From assembly GCA_030831475.1 (NCBI GenBank), contig JAURKY010000001.1:1-64000 (forward strand): a DNA stretch of 64,000 bases, written 5' to 3'. The translations under genes were made by a program, and so were the position numbers. This DNA is from Burkholderiales bacterium. Its GTDB lineage: Bacteria > Pseudomonadota > Gammaproteobacteria > Burkholderiales > Methylophilaceae. Of the stretch, positions 17,049 through 28,592 are shown piece after piece (position 1 is the first letter of the stretch; each line of letters opens with the position of its first letter). A model generated the notes under the pieces. That model was not told where the DNA came from, made no database searches, and saw only the letters and a program-made list of their open reading frames with translations.

Positions 17049-20000
17049 ATGACATTAGAAAGAAAACCCAATAAGCAAGGTCTTTACGACCCTAAAAATG
17101 AACATGATTCATGCGGTGTTGGTTTTGTTGCCAACATTCACGGCAAGAAAAGTCACCAAATTGTTAAACAAGGTTTAGAAATTTTAACCAACTTAACTCA
17201 CCGTGGTGCTACGGGGTATGATCCAAAATTGGGTGATGGCGCAGGCCTATTAATGCAGATGCCTCATGCATTTATGCAGAGTGAGGCTAAAAAACTCAAC
17301 ATCGATTTACCTGCCGAAGGTCATTATGCTGTGGGTATGTTATTTCTACCTCAAGCGACAAAAGCAAGACAAGCATGTGAATCTATCATCACGAAAATTA
17401 TTCAAGAAGAAGCACAAATTGAATTAGGTTGGCGCGATGTTCCTGTAGATAATACTGACATTGCTCAAGCCGCCAAAGATGTTGAGCCTGTGATTCGTCA
17501 GGTTATCATTGGCAGAAATGACGATCTTGAAACTCAAAATGCTTTTGAGAGAAAATTATTTGTCATTCGCAAGCGTATTGAAAACACCATTGCCGCTCTT
17601 GAGTTAGACGATCCAGCTAAATTTTATGTCAGTTCAATGTCATCTAGAACCATTGTTTATAAAGGCATGTTGCTCGCTTGTGAGGTAGGGATCTATTTCA
17701 AAGATTTGGTGGATGAGTCGATGGTCTCTGCATTAGCACTGGTTCATCAACGCTTCTCTACTAATACGTTCCCTGCTTGGGATCTTGCCCACCCTTATCG
17801 TATGATTGCTCACAATGGCGAAATTAACACGGTTCGGGGCAACATCAATTGGGTGAATGCTCGCCATGAAAAAATGAAATCATTATTAATGGGTGATGAT
17901 ATTGAAAAATTATGGCCTCTCATTGATGAGACGCAATCTGACTCAGCCAGTTTTGATAATTGTTTAGAGTTACTGGTGGCAGGCGGTTACAGTTTGCCGC
18001 ACGCGATGATGATGCTCATCCCTGAAGCATGGGCTGGTAATCCTTTGATGAATGAGGAACGTAAAGCCTTCTATGAATACCATGCAGCCTTGATGGAGCC
18101 ATGGGATGGCCCCGCGGCAGTGGCTTTTACTGATGGCCAAATGATTGGTGCTACGTTAGATCGAAATGGTTTAAGACCTGCAAGGTATCTCATGACTGAT
18201 GATGGTGTGGTCATGATGGCATCAGAAATGGGCGTTTTAAAATTCCCAGAAGAAAAAATTGTTAAAAAATGGCGCCTTGAACCTGGCAAAATGCTTTTGC
18301 TTGACCTTCAAGAGGGTCGAGTCATTGACGATGAAGAAATTAAAAAACTTTTATCCAGCCAGAAACCTTATGCAAAATGGATTAAACAATCACGCTACTT
18401 TTTAGGCGATTTAAAAGCCGTCGAGGGTGAATTAAAACTGAATGAATCGCTGTTAGATACGCAACAGAACTTTGGTTTTACTCAAGAAGATATCAATTTT
18501 ATTCTAAAACCTATGATCGAGGATGGCCAAGAGGCTGCAGGCTCAATGGGTAATGATGCAGCGCTTCCAGTATTATCGAACCGCCCTAAATTAATTTACA
18601 ATTATTTTAAACAACTGTTTGCTCAGGTTACCAACCCACCGATTGATCCAATTCGAGAAGAAATCGTCATGTCGCTGGTAACTTTTATTGGGCCCCGCCC
18701 CAACCTCTTAGGTATTGATGAAGTCAATCCACCAATGCGTTTAGAGGCGAGCCAACCTGTTTTGAGCGTAGAAGAATTAGAGCAACTTAAGCAAATTGAT
18801 AAACTCACTAATGATCAATTTAAGTCGATTGTCATTGATACAACCTTCACTGTAACCCATGATGAAAAACCTGGGACCAGGATGCAAAAGGCCTTAGATT
18901 ATTTGTGTGAGCAAGCGAATAAAGCGGTTAAAGATGGTTACAACATAATTATCCTATCTGACAGAAATGCTAGTAAAGATCGTCAGGCGATCCCTGCACT
19001 GCTAGCATGTTCTGCGACTCATCAATTCCTTGTTAAAGCGGGTAATCGAACCAATACAGGCTTAGTGGTGGATACAGGTTCTGCGAGAGAAGTCCATCAC
19101 TTTGCCCTACTTGCAGGCTATGGGGCTGAGGCTGTATGTCCGTGGCTTACTTTTGAAACCATTAAATCAATCTCAACTGATTTTATGGGTGCGCAAGAAA
19201 AGTTCGTTAAAGCAATCAGTAAGGGCCTATACAAGGTTATGTCTAAGATGGGCATTTCTACTTACCAGTCTTATTGCGGCGCACAAATTTTTGAAGCTGT
19301 AGGCTTAAATCATGCTTTTGTAGAAAAATACTTCACTGGTACGGCAACTAATATCGAAGGTATTGGTATTGATGAAGTTGCCGAGGAAATTAATAGGATG
19401 CATCAATCCGCATTTGGTGATGATCCTGTTTTACTTAATGCACTTGATGCGGGTGGTGAGTATGCATTTAGGATTCGCGGTGAAGAGCACATGTGGAATC
19501 CTGAGTCGATTGCTAAGTTGCAACATGCCAGTCGCGCAAATCACTATCAAACTTATAAAGAATATGCAGAGCTGATTAACAACCAAGCTCATCGGCATAA
19601 AACGTTACGTGGATTATTTTCTTTCAAAAAAACCAATGCCATTCCTCTCGATCAGGTTGAACCTGCTTCAGAGATTGTGAAACGTTTCGCAACAGGTGCA
19701 ATGTCATTAGGCTCTATCTCAACAGAAGCACATACAACTTTAGCCATTGCCATGAATCGTATTGGCGGTAAGTCAAACACAGGTGAAGGTGGTGAGGATA
19801 CCAAACGTTTTATTCCTATTACCAAAGATACCTCTATCGCTGATCATTTAGGACAGGACATTATTGAATCTAATTTTGATTTAAAAGCAGGCGATTCCAT
19901 GCGATCAAAAATTAAGCAAGTAGCTTCAGGTCGTTTTGGTGTGACTGCTGCTTACCTATGCGCGGCAGATCAAATTCAAATCAAAATGGCACAAGGTGCT

Positions 20001-21671
20001 AAGCCTGGTGAGGGAGGCCAACTACCCGGCCATAAAGTTAGCCCTTACATAGCTAAATTGAGGTTTTCAGTGCCAGGAGTAGGATTAATTTCACCTCCAC
20101 CTCATCACGATATTTATTCAATTGAGGATTTAGCACAGCTTATACATGATTTAAAAAATGCGAACCCAAATGCGGATATTTCAGTGAAGCTGGTTTCTGA
20201 AACAGGTGTCGGTACTGTAGCAGCCGGCGTGGCTAAAGCAAAATCAGATCATATTGTCATTGCAGGACATGATGGAGGAACTGGTGCCTCACCTATTTCA
20301 TCGATTAAGCACGCAGGCACACCTTGGGAGATTGGTCTGGCTGAGACACAACAAACATTGGTGCTCAATCGACTTCGAGGCCGCGTAGTTCTGCAAGTTG
20401 ATGGACAAATGAAAACAGGCCGCGATGTGGTGATTGGCGCCATGTTAGGTGCTGATGAATTTGGTTTTGCTACGGCACCTTTAGTGGTTGAAGGTTGTAT
20501 CATGATGCGTAAGTGCCACTTAAATACTTGCCCTGTGGGCGTGGCTACCCAGGATCCCGAATTAAGAAAACGATTTAAAGGCCAGCCTGATCATGTGGTT
20601 AACTTCTTTTTCTTTATTGCTGAAGAGGCCAGAGAATTAATGGCATCGTTAGGTATTGCTAAATTTGATGATCTGATTGGTCGATCTGATCTTTTAGATA
20701 TGCAAAAGGGTATTGATCACTGGAAGATTCATGGACTTAATTTTAGCCGTATCTTCTTCCAGCCTGATGTGCCAAAAGAGGTTGCGCGTTTCCATGCTGA
20801 AACTCAAGATCATGGACTTGATAAAGCACTTGATCATGAGCTGATTAATAAAGCGATCAAAGCGATCGAGACAAGACAATCCATTGAGTTTGATATACCT
20901 ATCACAAACACCAATCGAACGGTGGGCACATTAATTTCACATGAAGTTGCTAAACGCTATGGCAATGAAGGATTAGCTGAGGATTCGATTAAAGTTAATT
21001 TAGCAGGCACAGCCGGTCAAAGTTTTGGTGCCTTTTTAGCTCGTGGCATTACCTTTAATCTTCATGGCGAAGGTAATGATTACGTCGGTAAAGGACTCTC
21101 AGGGGGTAAGATCATTATTCGACCGCCTAAACATTTCAAGGGCATTGATGGTCAAAATATCATTGTGGGTAATACCGTGATGTATGGTGCGACTGCAGGT
21201 GAAACTTATTTTAGAGGTGTCGGTGGTGAACGATTCTGTGTCAGAAATTCTGGTGCACATGCGGTTATCGAGGGTGTTGGCAATCATGGTTGTGAGTACA
21301 TGACCGGAGGCACGGTTGTGGTTTTAGGTTCGACTGGACAGAATTTTGCCGCAGGTATGTCAGGTGGCGTGGCTTATATTTATGATCCAGAATCTAAATT
21401 TAAACATTACTGCAATATGTCGATGGTTGATCTTGAAAAGTTAGAAAAAGAAAATGTCCAACCTAAAGGCCCTAGACACTTAGATATGGCCGATGAGGTG
21501 ATTCTTAAAAATTTAGTAGAAAATCATGAGCGTTATACACAAAGCCCTATTGCAAAATCGATCCTAGAGGATTGGGAAAATCAATTGAATTATTTTGTGA
21601 AAGTCATGCCTCATGAGTACCGCCGAGCATTAAATGAAATGCATCAGGTAAAAACGAAGGAGGCTGCATAA
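17049..21671 (+). CDS. gltB: Glutamate synthase (NADPH) large subunit
   Basis: GltB makes two glutamates from glutamine and 2-oxoglutarate. The 1540-residue protein begins with a short propeptide and the catalytic N-terminal Cys after processing ([14 protein letters not shown]), followed by the class II amidotransferase domain ([24 protein letters not shown]), the central domain, the FMN-binding synthase domain ([37 protein letters not shown]) with the 3Fe-4S cysteines in [13 protein letters not shown], and the C-terminal beta-helix GXGXG domain. gltD follows directly. The 89 bases before it show no riboswitch or terminator that I can identify. Confidence 0.96.
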   Translation: MTLERKPNKQGLYDPKNEHDSCGVGFVANIHGKKSHQIVKQGLEILTNLTHRGATGYDPKLGDGAGLLMQMPHAFMQSEAKKLNIDLPAEGHYAVGMLFLPQATKARQACESIITKIIQEEAQIELGWRDVPVDNTDIAQAAKDVEPVIRQVIIGRNDDLETQNAFERKLFVIRKRIENTIAALELDDPAKFYVSSMSSRTIVYKGMLLACEVGIYFKDLVDESMVSALALVHQRFSTNTFPAWDLAHPYRMIAHNGEINTVRGNINWVNARHEKMKSLLMGDDIEKLWPLIDETQSDSASFDNCLELLVAGGYSLPHAMMMLIPEAWAGNPLMNEERKAFYEYHAALMEPWDGPAAVAFTDGQMIGATLDRNGLRPARYLMTDDGVVMMASEMGVLKFPEEKIVKKWRLEPGKMLLLDLQEGRVIDDEEIKKLLSSQKPYAKWIKQSRYFLGDLKAVEGELKLNESLLDTQQNFGFTQEDINFILKPMIEDGQEAAGSMGNDAALPVLSNRPKLIYNYFKQLFAQVTNPPIDPIREEIVMSLVTFIGPRPNLLGIDEVNPPMRLEASQPVLSVEELEQLKQIDKLTNDQFKSIVIDTTFTVTHDEKPGTRMQKALDYLCEQANKAVKDGYNIIILSDRNASKDRQAIPALLACSATHQFLVKAGNRTNTGLVVDTGSAREVHHFALLAGYGAEAVCPWLTFETIKSISTDFMGAQEKFVKAISKGLYKVMSKMGISTYQSYCGAQIFEAVGLNHAFVEKYFTGTATNIEGIGIDEVAEEINRMHQSAFGDDPVLLNALDAGGEYAFRIRGEEHMWNPESIAKLQHASRANHYQTYKEYAELINNQAHRHKTLRGLFSFKKTNAIPLDQVEPASEIVKRFATGAMSLGSISTEAHTTLAIAMNRIGGKSNTGEGGEDTKRFIPITKDTSIADHLGQDIIESNFDLKAGDSMRSKIKQVASGRFGVTAAYLCAADQIQIKMAQGAKPGEGGQLPGHKVSPYIAKLRFSVPGVGLISPPPHHDIYSIEDLAQLIHDLKNANPNADISVKLVSETGVGTVAAGVAKAKSDHIVIAGHDGGTGASPISSIKHAGTPWEIGLAETQQTLVLNRLRGRVVLQVDGQMKTGRDVVIGAMLGADEFGFATAPLVVEGCIMMRKCHLNTCPVGVATQDPELRKRFKGQPDHVVNFFFFIAEEARELMASLGIAKFDDLIGRSDLLDMQKGIDHWKIHGLNFSRIFFQPDVPKEVARFHAETQDHGLDKALDHELINKAIKAIETRQSIEFDIPITNTNRTVGTLISHEVAKRYGNEGLAEDSIKVNLAGTAGQSFGAFLARGITFNLHGEGNDYVGKGLSGGKIIIRPPKHFKGIDGQNIIVGNTVMYGATAGETYFRGVGGERFCVRNSGAHAVIEGVGNHGCEYMTGGTVVVLGSTGQNFAAGMSGGVAYIYDPESKFKHYCNMSMVDLEKLEKENVQPKGPRHLDMADEVILKNLVENHERYTQSPIAKSILEDWENQLNYFVKVMPHEYRRALNEMHQVKTKEAA

Positions 21672-23099
21672 GTGGGAAAAGTTACGGGATTTATGGAATA
21701 TGAAAGATTAAGTGAAGGTAATATTCCGCCTGCTGAAAGATTAAAAAACTATAAGGAATTTGTATTGCACCTCAGTGATGAAGAAGCAAAGATTCAAGGT
21801 GCACGCTGTATGGATTGTGGCATCCCTTTTTGCAATAACGGTTGCCCAGTGAATAACATTATTCCTGATTGGAATGATCTTGTTTATCAACAAAATTGGC
21901 GCGCTGCGATTGACGTTCTTCATTCAACCAATAACTTCCCAGAATTTACAGGTCGGATTTGTCCTGCGCCTTGTGAGGCAGCTTGCACATTAAATATTAA
22001 TTCTGATGCTGTCGGCATTAAATCCATTGAACATGCCATCATCGATAAGGCTTGGGAAAATAATTGGGTCGTACCCCAACCCCCAAAAAATAAAACCGGT
22101 AAGAAAATTGCTGTGGTAGGGTCAGGCCCTGCAGGCATGGCAGCAGCTCAGCAACTTGCCCGCGTAGGTCATGATGTGGTGGTGCTAGAAAAAAATAATC
22201 GTATTGGTGGCCTTCTTCGTTATGGAATCCCTGATTTTAAAATGGAGAAAAGTCATATTGACCGTCGTATGGAGCAAATGGAAGCTGAGGGTGTTGAATT
22301 CAGAGTAAATCAAAACGTCGGTGAAAATGTTGACCCTGATCAATTAGTTAAAGATTTTGATGCAGTTATCCTAGCCGGCGGTGCTGAATGGCCGCGTGAT
22401 CTTCCAGTGCCTGGAAGAGAATTAGAGGGCGTGCATTATGCGATGGATTTTCTTCCACAACAAAATAAAGTTGTCGCTGGAGATCAAGTCGAAGATCAAA
22501 TCATGGCGACAGGTAAACACGTTGTTGTGATTGGCGGTGGCGATACAGGTTCAGATTGTGTAGGTACCTCAAACCGTCATGGTGCAGAATCTGTCACGCA
22601 GTTTGAGCTGATGCCACAACCGCCTGAATCGGAAAATAAGTCTATGGTTTGGCCTTACTGGCCATTGAAACTTCGAACCTCAAGCTCTCATGAGGAAGGC
22701 TGTGATCGTGACTGGTCAGTAGCTACTAAATCTTTTGTGGGTGAGAATGGAAAGGTCAAAGAACTTGTCGCCTCAAAGGTTGAGTGGAAAAACGGCAAAA
22801 TGGAAGAAGTACCTAACTCAGAATTTAAAATTAAAGCCGATTTAGTATTACTGGCGATGGGTTTCCTAGGACCGCAACAAAATTTACTTGATAAGTTTGG
22901 AGTAGATAAAGATCAACGTGGTAACGCGGCAGCTTCAACAGAGGGTGATAAGTCATATTACACTTCAAAGGCTAAAGTATTTGCTGCGGGTGATATGCGT
23001 CGAGGACAATCATTGGTGGTTTGGGCAATTCGTGAAGGTCGTCAATGTGCAAGATCAGTTGATGAATTTCTCATGGGGTCTAGCACGCTGCCACGCTAA
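21672..23099 (+). CDS. gltD: Glutamate synthase (NADPH) small subunit
   Basis: GltD carries electrons from NADPH through FAD and 4Fe-4S clusters to GltB. The 475-residue sequence has the N-terminal cysteine clusters ([29 protein letters not shown]), FAD-binding [21 protein letters not shown]-binding [14 protein letters not shown], and the C-terminal [16 protein letters not shown]-type motif. The GTG start at 21672 follows the gltB stop immediately, with aaggaggc upstream providing an excellent Shine-Dalgarno. GOGAT is the partner of glutamine synthetase, which is not in the window. Confidence 0.96.
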   Translation: MGKVTGFMEYERLSEGNIPPAERLKNYKEFVLHLSDEEAKIQGARCMDCGIPFCNNGCPVNNIIPDWNDLVYQQNWRAAIDVLHSTNNFPEFTGRICPAPCEAACTLNINSDAVGIKSIEHAIIDKAWENNWVVPQPPKNKTGKKIAVVGSGPAGMAAAQQLARVGHDVVVLEKNNRIGGLLRYGIPDFKMEKSHIDRRMEQMEAEGVEFRVNQNVGENVDPDQLVKDFDAVILAGGAEWPRDLPVPGRELEGVHYAMDFLPQQNKVVAGDQVEDQIMATGKHVVVIGGGDTGSDCVGTSNRHGAESVTQFELMPQPPESENKSMVWPYWPLKLRTSSSHEEGCDRDWSVATKSFVGENGKVKELVASKVEWKNGKMEEVPNSEFKIKADLVLLAMGFLGPQQNLLDKFGVDKDQRGNAAASTEGDKSYYTSKAKVFAAGDMRRGQSLVVWAIREGRQCARSVDEFLMGSSTLPR

Positions 23100-23140
23100 C
23101 TTGTTCTAGATCTATCTTTAGATTTGATAAGTTATCAATC

Positions 23141-24199
23141 ATGTTAAAAAACGATACGATATTAAAGACTCTCAGAGGTGAAAAAACTCCCTATACCCCT
23201 GTCTGGATTATGCGCCAAGCGGGTAGATACCTGCCCGAGTATCGCGAGACTAGAAAAAATGCAGGAAGCTTTTTAGACCTTTGTAAAAATAAAGATTTTG
23301 CTACCGAAGTCACTCTCCAACCTTTGGATCGCTACCCCTTGCTGGATGCTGCGATTCTCTTTTCCGATATTTTAACAATTCCAGATGCCATGGGTTTGGG
23401 TCTTTATTTTGCTGATGGCGAGGGACCTAAGTTTGAACGCCCTTTAACAAATGAAAAAGAGGTTCATAAATTAGATGTACCAGACGTGGAACAAGATTTG
23501 GCCTATGTTTTTGATGCGGTTAAAAGTATCAAGCAAGCATTAAATGAACGAGTGCCCCTCTTGGGTTTTGCTGGAAGCCCATGGACATTAGCCACTTATA
23601 TGATTGAAGGGCAAGGTGGGACAGATTTTTTAAATATAAAAAAGATGCTGTATGCGAGACCTGATTTATTGCATCACATTCTCAAAATTACAGCAGAGTC
23701 GGTAAGTCAGTATTTATCTTTTCAAATTAAAGCGGGTGCAGATGCTGTGATGATTTTTGACTCATGGGGCGGCGCTTTAGCTGACAATGAGTACGAACCT
23801 TTTTCATTAAATTACATGAAGGTCATCATTAATAATTTAAATATTATGGGTCATGAAAGTACCCCTAAAATTTTATTTACTAAAGGTGGCGGTCAGTGGT
23901 TAGATAAGCAGTTACAAAGTGGCGCCGATGCTCTTGGACTTGATTGGCAAACAAACATTAAGCAGGCCAAAGCGATCGTCAAAGATCAGGTTACCCTGCA
24001 AGGCAATATGGATCCCTCTATATTGTTGTCGGATACCAAAGCAATTGAAAAGAATGTGAAGTCAATTATTGATGATTATGGTCATGGCGAACGACACATA
24101 TTTAACCTCGGTCATGGTATTACTCAATTTACCCCTCCTGACAATGTCACTTGTATGTTAGAGACATTAAGATCTCATAGCCCCCAATATCATCTGTAA
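23141..24199 (+). CDS. hemE: Uroporphyrinogen decarboxylase
   Basis: HemE decarboxylates uroporphyrinogen III to coproporphyrinogen III. The 352-residue barrel has the signature [17 protein letters not shown] at about 20-36, [13 protein letters not shown] with the catalytic Asp, [25 protein letters not shown], and the C-terminal FNLGHGI. It lies 41 bases after gltD; a shared transcript is possible. A Pho-box-like repeat begins just after its stop, so it ends one regulatory unit. Confidence 0.95.
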   Translation: MLKNDTILKTLRGEKTPYTPVWIMRQAGRYLPEYRETRKNAGSFLDLCKNKDFATEVTLQPLDRYPLLDAAILFSDILTIPDAMGLGLYFADGEGPKFERPLTNEKEVHKLDVPDVEQDLAYVFDAVKSIKQALNERVPLLGFAGSPWTLATYMIEGQGGTDFLNIKKMLYARPDLLHHILKITAESVSQYLSFQIKAGADAVMIFDSWGGALADNEYEPFSLNYMKVIINNLNIMGHESTPKILFTKGGGQWLDKQLQSGADALGLDWQTNIKQAKAIVKDQVTLQGNMDPSILLSDTKAIEKNVKSIIDDYGHGERHIFNLGHGITQFTPPDNVTCMLETLRSHSPQYHL

Positions 24200-24201
24200 A
24201 T

Positions 24202-24230
24202 TTGTCATAAATCTATAACAATTAAGTCAT
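24202..24230 (+). promoter_or_regulatory. Pho-box-like direct repeats
   Basis: Three 7-base units spaced 11 bases apart (TTGTCAT, CTATAAC, AAGTCAT) follow the PhoB-box layout CTGTCAT-N4-CTGTCAT; the first unit with its linker (TGTCATAAATCT) is near-identical to the consensus. A weak -10 such as CATAAC at 24228-24233 would place transcription very close to the ATG at 24245, implying an almost leaderless mRNA. The match was judged by eye. Confidence 0.45.
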
Positions 24231-24244
24231 AACATTCGTTTGTT

Positions 24245-24805
24245 ATGGATAAATTTTTAAAAGATTCTTTTAAATATTTAAATAGGGTTGATTATTCAGC
24301 CTGTTGTTATTTGAATCATTTAAGTCGCATTACTTTTATCAGACTTTTTTTCAAAGCCACTAGTCGATTAGGGGATGGTGTCTTTTGGTATTGTTTGATG
24401 ATTTTCATTATTGGTATCAATGGATATCAAGGCATCAAACCCGTTTTAATGATGTTAATTTTTAGTGGAATGGGTACGATCATTTATAAAATTTTAAAAA
24501 ATAAAATATCCAGGCCCCGGCCATATCAAGTTCATCAAGCCATCGTTAATCGTGGAAAAATTCTAGATCATTTTAGCTTTCCCTCGGGCCATACATTGCA
24601 TGCCGTCATTTTTTCAATGATTGCAATGTACTATTATCCTGAGCTAACTTTCTTGGTTTTACCTTTTACATTGCTTGTTGCCATGTCAAGAGTGATTTTA
24701 GGTATTCATTATCCAACGGATGTAATCGTCTCGCTTTTAATTGGGTTATTCATAGCGGACATTGCAGTTTCAGCAGACAATATTTTTTCCTTAGGTTTTA
24801 ATTAA
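24245..24805 (+). CDS. PAP2 family membrane phosphatase
   Basis: The 186-residue integral membrane protein has the three PAP2 phosphatase motifs: KNKISRPRP (K-x6-RP), FPSGHTLHA (PSGH) and SRVILGIHYPTDV (SR-x5-H-x3-D), with several hydrophobic helices around them. The family dephosphorylates lipid phosphates such as phosphatidic acid or undecaprenyl pyrophosphate. Here it abuts a lipid-type glycosyltransferase and sits behind a Pho-box-like repeat, so dephosphorylation of phosphatidic acid to diacylglycerol is a plausible job; a role in undecaprenyl phosphate recycling is the alternative (uppP of the other type is elsewhere in this window). No Shine-Dalgarno is seen. Confidence 0.88.
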   Translation: MDKFLKDSFKYLNRVDYSACCYLNHLSRITFIRLFFKATSRLGDGVFWYCLMIFIIGINGYQGIKPVLMMLIFSGMGTIIYKILKNKISRPRPYQVHQAIVNRGKILDHFSFPSGHTLHAVIFSMIAMYYYPELTFLVLPFTLLVAMSRVILGIHYPTDVIVSLLIGLFIADIAVSADNIFSLGFN

Positions 24806-25996
24806 TTGAAAATTTTATTTATTTCGGATGTTTACTATCCGCGTATCAATGGTGTTTCAACATCAATAAAAAGTTTTAAAGAAAATCTTGAGCAATTAGG
24901 TCATGAAGTGCGTTTAATTGCCCCTGAATATAACAATCATCTTTGTTCAGAAAAATGGATAAAAAGAGTGCCATCATTTCAGGTTCCTTATGATCCGGAA
25001 GATCGCCTCATGAATTATTTTGAATTAAAAAAATTGAAAAAATGGGTTGAATCGGAGAAATTTGATCTTATTCATATTCATACTCCATTCATGGCTCACT
25101 ACTTTGGTCTTAATTTAAGAAAGACCTTATCTATTCCATGCATTGAAACTTACCATACTTTTTTTGAAGACTATTTACACCATTACATTCCATGGCTACC
25201 TGAAAAATTTGGTAGACGTTTTGCTAGATGGATATCAAGAAGGCAGTGTAATTCTGTGGATGGAGTGGTTGTACCATCTAAACCCATGCTTGATGTATTA
25301 ACTCAATATGGTATTGATAAAACCATGTCTGTGATTCCTACCGGTATCGATGAGCATTTTCTTACTAAACGAAATTCTGATGTCTTTAAATTAAATTATC
25401 AATTACAAATGAATAAAAAAATTCTTCTTTATGTTGGAAGAGTTGCAAAGGAAAAAAATATAGAATTTTTATTACATGTGGTTAAAAATTTATCAAAGGA
25501 ATATAAAGATATTTTACTTTTAATCACTGGCGAAGGACCTGCTGACAAAGATCTGAATTTAAAAATAAAAGAGTTTGGGATCCATGAATTTGTTAAAAGA
25601 CTACCGTATCTTGATCAAAGAAATGAACTCCCACAATGTTATTCGGCTGCTGATGTATTTGTGTTTTCATCTAAAAGTGAAACACAGGGTATTGTTCCAT
25701 TGGAGGCAATGGCACAAGGTACCCCGGTGGTTGCAATTGCTGAAATGGGGATAAAATCTGTCATAAGTAATAATAACGGGGCATTAGCTTCAAAAGATTC
25801 TGTAAAAGATTTTTCAGAAAAAGTTGAAAAATTATTAGTAAATAAAAAGTTTTATGAAGAGCAATCAAATAAAGCAATTGATTATGTTAAAAATAATTGG
25901 ACTGCAATTAAACAAGCAGAAAAAGTTATGATGTTTTACTCTGAAATTATTAATAACTTTAAGAAAGATGAATTATTCTTATTAAGTAAAACTTAA
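24806..25996 (+). CDS. GT4-type glycosyltransferase, possibly lipid-glycosylating
   Basis: The 396-residue GT-B enzyme begins with the family start ISDVYYPRINGVSTSI, has IHIHTPFMAHYFG and ETYHTFFEDYLHHY, and in the C-terminal domain the nucleotide-sugar site GRVAKEKNIEFLL and SETQGIVPLEAMAQGTPVVA (E-x7-E). The N-terminal pattern resembles bacterial diacylglycerol glucosyltransferases and PimB-like enzymes. The TTG start at 24806 directly follows the PAP2 stop, so the two are co-translated. A job adding sugar to diacylglycerol is inferred from the neighbour; other acceptors are possible. It converges on the plsC-like gene with a 4-base overlap. Confidence 0.8.
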   Translation: MKILFISDVYYPRINGVSTSIKSFKENLEQLGHEVRLIAPEYNNHLCSEKWIKRVPSFQVPYDPEDRLMNYFELKKLKKWVESEKFDLIHIHTPFMAHYFGLNLRKTLSIPCIETYHTFFEDYLHHYIPWLPEKFGRRFARWISRRQCNSVDGVVVPSKPMLDVLTQYGIDKTMSVIPTGIDEHFLTKRNSDVFKLNYQLQMNKKILLYVGRVAKEKNIEFLLHVVKNLSKEYKDILLLITGEGPADKDLNLKIKEFGIHEFVKRLPYLDQRNELPQCYSAADVFVFSSKSETQGIVPLEAMAQGTPVVAIAEMGIKSVISNNNGALASKDSVKDFSEKVEKLLVNKKFYEEQSNKAIDYVKNNWTAIKQAEKVMMFYSEIINNFKKDELFLLSKT

Positions 25997-26700
25997 ATTG
26001 ATTTAGAAATAAGTTGAAAACAATTATCTGATAATTTTTTCCGATCAAGATTAGCTTCAATCATATCCAAAATGTTTAATCTAACCTCTAACCTGTTATG
26101 TTTGATTATTAAAAAAAATGACTCAAGCAAATTGATGTCATCATAATAACTAGCAATAGTTGTTTTTTTATTGTTATGAAAATATGAAATTGAGATAGGA
26201 ATAATATTTTTCTTACTATCGATTGCAGCTTGAAATAAATTACTTTTAAAAGGTAAGAGAGAATTCCCATCCGTTGCCTTTCCTTCAGGAAAAAAACACA
26301 CCGAATTCATTTTTAATTGCTTGATGACTTTGTCATTTATTTTTTTTAAATTTGTTTTTGAAGACCTATTCACAAAAATTGTATCTGCACAAAAGGTAAG
26401 AAGATTAATAAATGGCCATTTTTTTATTTCATCAGTAGCGATAAAACTGACATGAGATTGTGAATTGATGACTACAATATCAAGCCATGAAACATGATTG
26501 GCGGCAATGAGAAAATTTTGCTGTGAAGTTAAGGTTTTTAAATTTTTATTTACACTCACCTTGATTTTGAGAATTGATAAGATTATTTTTGACCAAATTG
26601 AAATAATATTTTGTTTTAAATGACGATTAAGCAGGAAAAGAAAAGGGCTTATGAAAAGCCCTAGAATTAATGTAATTAGAATAAGAATAAATTTGATCAT
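25993..26700 (-). CDS. 1-acyl-glycerol-3-phosphate acyltransferase (PlsC family)
   Basis: PlsC-type enzymes acylate lysophosphatidic acid to phosphatidic acid. The 235-residue protein has an N-terminal membrane helix (ILILITLILGLFISPFLFLL), the catalytic NHVSWLD (NH-x4-D), FVNRSS and the acceptor-site motif FPEGKATDG. It is the last gene of the minus-strand run with the symporter and PQQ-dehydrogenase genes (10-base gap), and converges on the glycosyltransferase. It may supply phosphatidic acid for the neighbouring PAP2/glycosyltransferase pair, or may acylate another lipid such as ornithine lipid. Confidence 0.85.
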   Translation of the reverse strand: MIKFILILITLILGLFISPFLFLLNRHLKQNIISIWSKIILSILKIKVSVNKNLKTLTSQQNFLIAANHVSWLDIVVINSQSHVSFIATDEIKKWPFINLLTFCADTIFVNRSSKTNLKKINDKVIKQLKMNSVCFFPEGKATDGNSLLPFKSNLFQAAIDSKKNIIPISISYFHNNKKTTIASYYDDINLLESFFLIIKHNRLEVRLNILDMIEANLDRKKLSDNCFQLISKSI

Positions 26701-26709
26701 GGGATAAAT

Positions 26710-28287
26710 TTAATGATGGCTTCCCTCTTCAATACCAATGCCTGTTTGAGCTCTAAAATATTGGCTATCAAATTTCTTATGTTCATCCTTGGCAGTTTTT
26801 GATTTATCAGTCACCGAGAAAAACCAAATTAAAATAAAAGTCACCGCCATGGAGAAGAGGGCAGGATATTTGTAGGGAAATATGGCCTCTGAATTCTTTA
26901 GGATGTCGACCCAAACAACAGGACCTAGAATAACTAAAAGAACAGCAAGCATAAGACCAGCCCCACCACCAATCACAGCACCTCTTGTGGTTAATTTTTT
27001 CCAATAAATAGAAAGTAAAAGTATGGGGAAGTTGGTACTTGCAGCAATTGCAAAGGCGAGCCCAACCATGAAGGCTACATTTTGTTTTTCAAAAATAATA
27101 CCAAGAAAAATCGCAATGATCCCTAGTGCAACGGTAGCGACTTTTGAAATCATCATTTCTTTTTTTTCATTGACCGATTTTGAAAAAACGTTTGCATAAA
27201 GATCATGCGAAATGGCTGAAGCACCTGCAAGTGTTAATCCAGACACCACGGCAAGAATGGTGGCAAAGGCTACCGCTGAAATAAAGCCTAATAATAAATC
27301 TCCGCCAACTGCATGCGCTAAATGAATGGCTGCCATATTATTATTACCAACGAGGGTACCGTCAGCATTGAGATATTCTGGATTGGAAGAGACAAGAATG
27401 ATGGCACCAAAACCAATGATAAAAGTGAGTAAATAAAAGTAACCAATAAAACCTGTTGCGTAAACAACCGACTTTCTTGCTTCAACGGCATCTTTGACTG
27501 TAAAAAAACGCATGAGGATATGCGGGAGACCTGCCGTACCAAACATCAATGCTAGACCTAAAGAGATAGCCGAGACCGGATCTGATATTAGCCCACCTGG
27601 CGCTAAAATAGCATTTCCATTGTCATGAAAATTGACGGCAGCACTAAAAAAACTATCAAAGTTAAAGTTAAAGTTAATTAAAACCAAAAAGGCAATTAAC
27701 GATGCGCCAGATAGCAATAAGATGGCTTTAATGATTTGTACCCAGGTGGTGGCTAACATGCCACCAAGGGTGACGTATAGAATCATAAGACCACCAACAA
27801 TAATGACAGCCACGTAATAAGGGAGTCCAAATAAAATTTCAATTAATTTTCCGGCACCCACCATTTGTGCAATGAGATAAAGAATGACCGTAAATAGGGA
27901 ACCGAGTGCAGCTAATGTTCTTATAGGCGTTTGCTGAAGTCTAAACGATGCAACATCGGCAAAGGTATACTTTCCGAGATTTCTTAAGGGCTCCGCAATC
28001 AATAATAAAATGATGGGCCACCCTACCAGAAAACCAATTGAATAAATTAACCCATCAAAACCAGAGAGGTAAACTAGTCCAGAGATACCTAAAAAAGAAG
28101 CCGCTGACATAAAGTCACCCGAGATGGCTAAACCATTTTGCAGTCCTGTAATGTTTCCACCTGCGGTATAAAAACCCTTAGCAGTTTTAGTTTGGTTCGC
28201 AGCCCAATAGGTAATAAATAAGGTAATCAATACAAAAATTGAGAACATTAAAATGGCAATGAAATTGAGGTCTTGGCTTTCTTGCAT
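26710..28287 (-). CDS. actP: Cation/acetate-type symporter (SSS family, ActP-like)
   Basis: The 525-residue sodium:solute symporter has about 13 hydrophobic segments and the ActP signature near the start: [20 protein letters not shown], then [20 protein letters not shown]. ActP takes up acetate and short-chain acids. The DUF485 partner gene ends 2 bases before it, the arrangement typical of yjcH-actP. Upstream in the same run is a PQQ-dehydrogenase, so the transporter may reclaim the acid formed by periplasmic alcohol or aldehyde oxidation. The substrate is inferred from family and context. Confidence 0.88.
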   Translation of the reverse strand: MQESQDLNFIAILMFSIFVLITLFITYWAANQTKTAKGFYTAGGNITGLQNGLAISGDFMSAASFLGISGLVYLSGFDGLIYSIGFLVGWPIILLLIAEPLRNLGKYTFADVASFRLQQTPIRTLAALGSLFTVILYLIAQMVGAGKLIEILFGLPYYVAVIIVGGLMILYVTLGGMLATTWVQIIKAILLLSGASLIAFLVLINFNFNFDSFFSAAVNFHDNGNAILAPGGLISDPVSAISLGLALMFGTAGLPHILMRFFTVKDAVEARKSVVYATGFIGYFYLLTFIIGFGAIILVSSNPEYLNADGTLVGNNNMAAIHLAHAVGGDLLLGFISAVAFATILAVVSGLTLAGASAISHDLYANVFSKSVNEKKEMMISKVATVALGIIAIFLGIIFEKQNVAFMVGLAFAIAASTNFPILLLSIYWKKLTTRGAVIGGGAGLMLAVLLVILGPVVWVDILKNSEAIFPYKYPALFSMAVTFILIWFFSVTDKSKTAKDEHKKFDSQYFRAQTGIGIEEGSHH

Positions 28288-28289
28288 AG

Positions 28290-28577
28290 TTATTTCTTAT
28301 AGGATGTTTGTATTTGTTTAATAAGTGGCTCTAATTTTTTATTAGCCTGGTATACATAAATAAGCGTGACAATAAAAATAAGTAAGATTAATAAAAATCC
28401 TAAAATAATTCCTATAGAGAAATTAGTTTCAAGAAAAGGCTGACCGAAGAGATCAGGCTTAAATGCAATTACAGAAATAAAACTAAAATAAGCAAAGACT
28501 GTGATGATTAGAAGACGAGTTGTGATTTCTTGTCTAACGCGCTTGAGTTCGTTAAAAATTTTGTTATCAATTATCAT
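28290..28577 (-). CDS. DUF485 membrane protein (YjcH-like)
   Basis: The 95-residue protein has two transmembrane helices (about 22-42 and 57-78) and a basic N-terminus with [21 protein letters not shown], matching DUF485 proteins that are nearly always encoded just before ActP-type symporters. Its role is not established; it is probably a small partner subunit. It lies 15 bases after the PQQ-dehydrogenase gene and 2 bases before the symporter gene. Confidence 0.85.
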   Translation of the reverse strand: MIIDNKIFNELKRVRQEITTRLLIITVFAYFSFISVIAFKPDLFGQPFLETNFSIGIILGFLLILLIFIVTLIYVYQANKKLEPLIKQIQTSYKK

Positions 28578-28592
28578 ACATCTTGAATCGCT

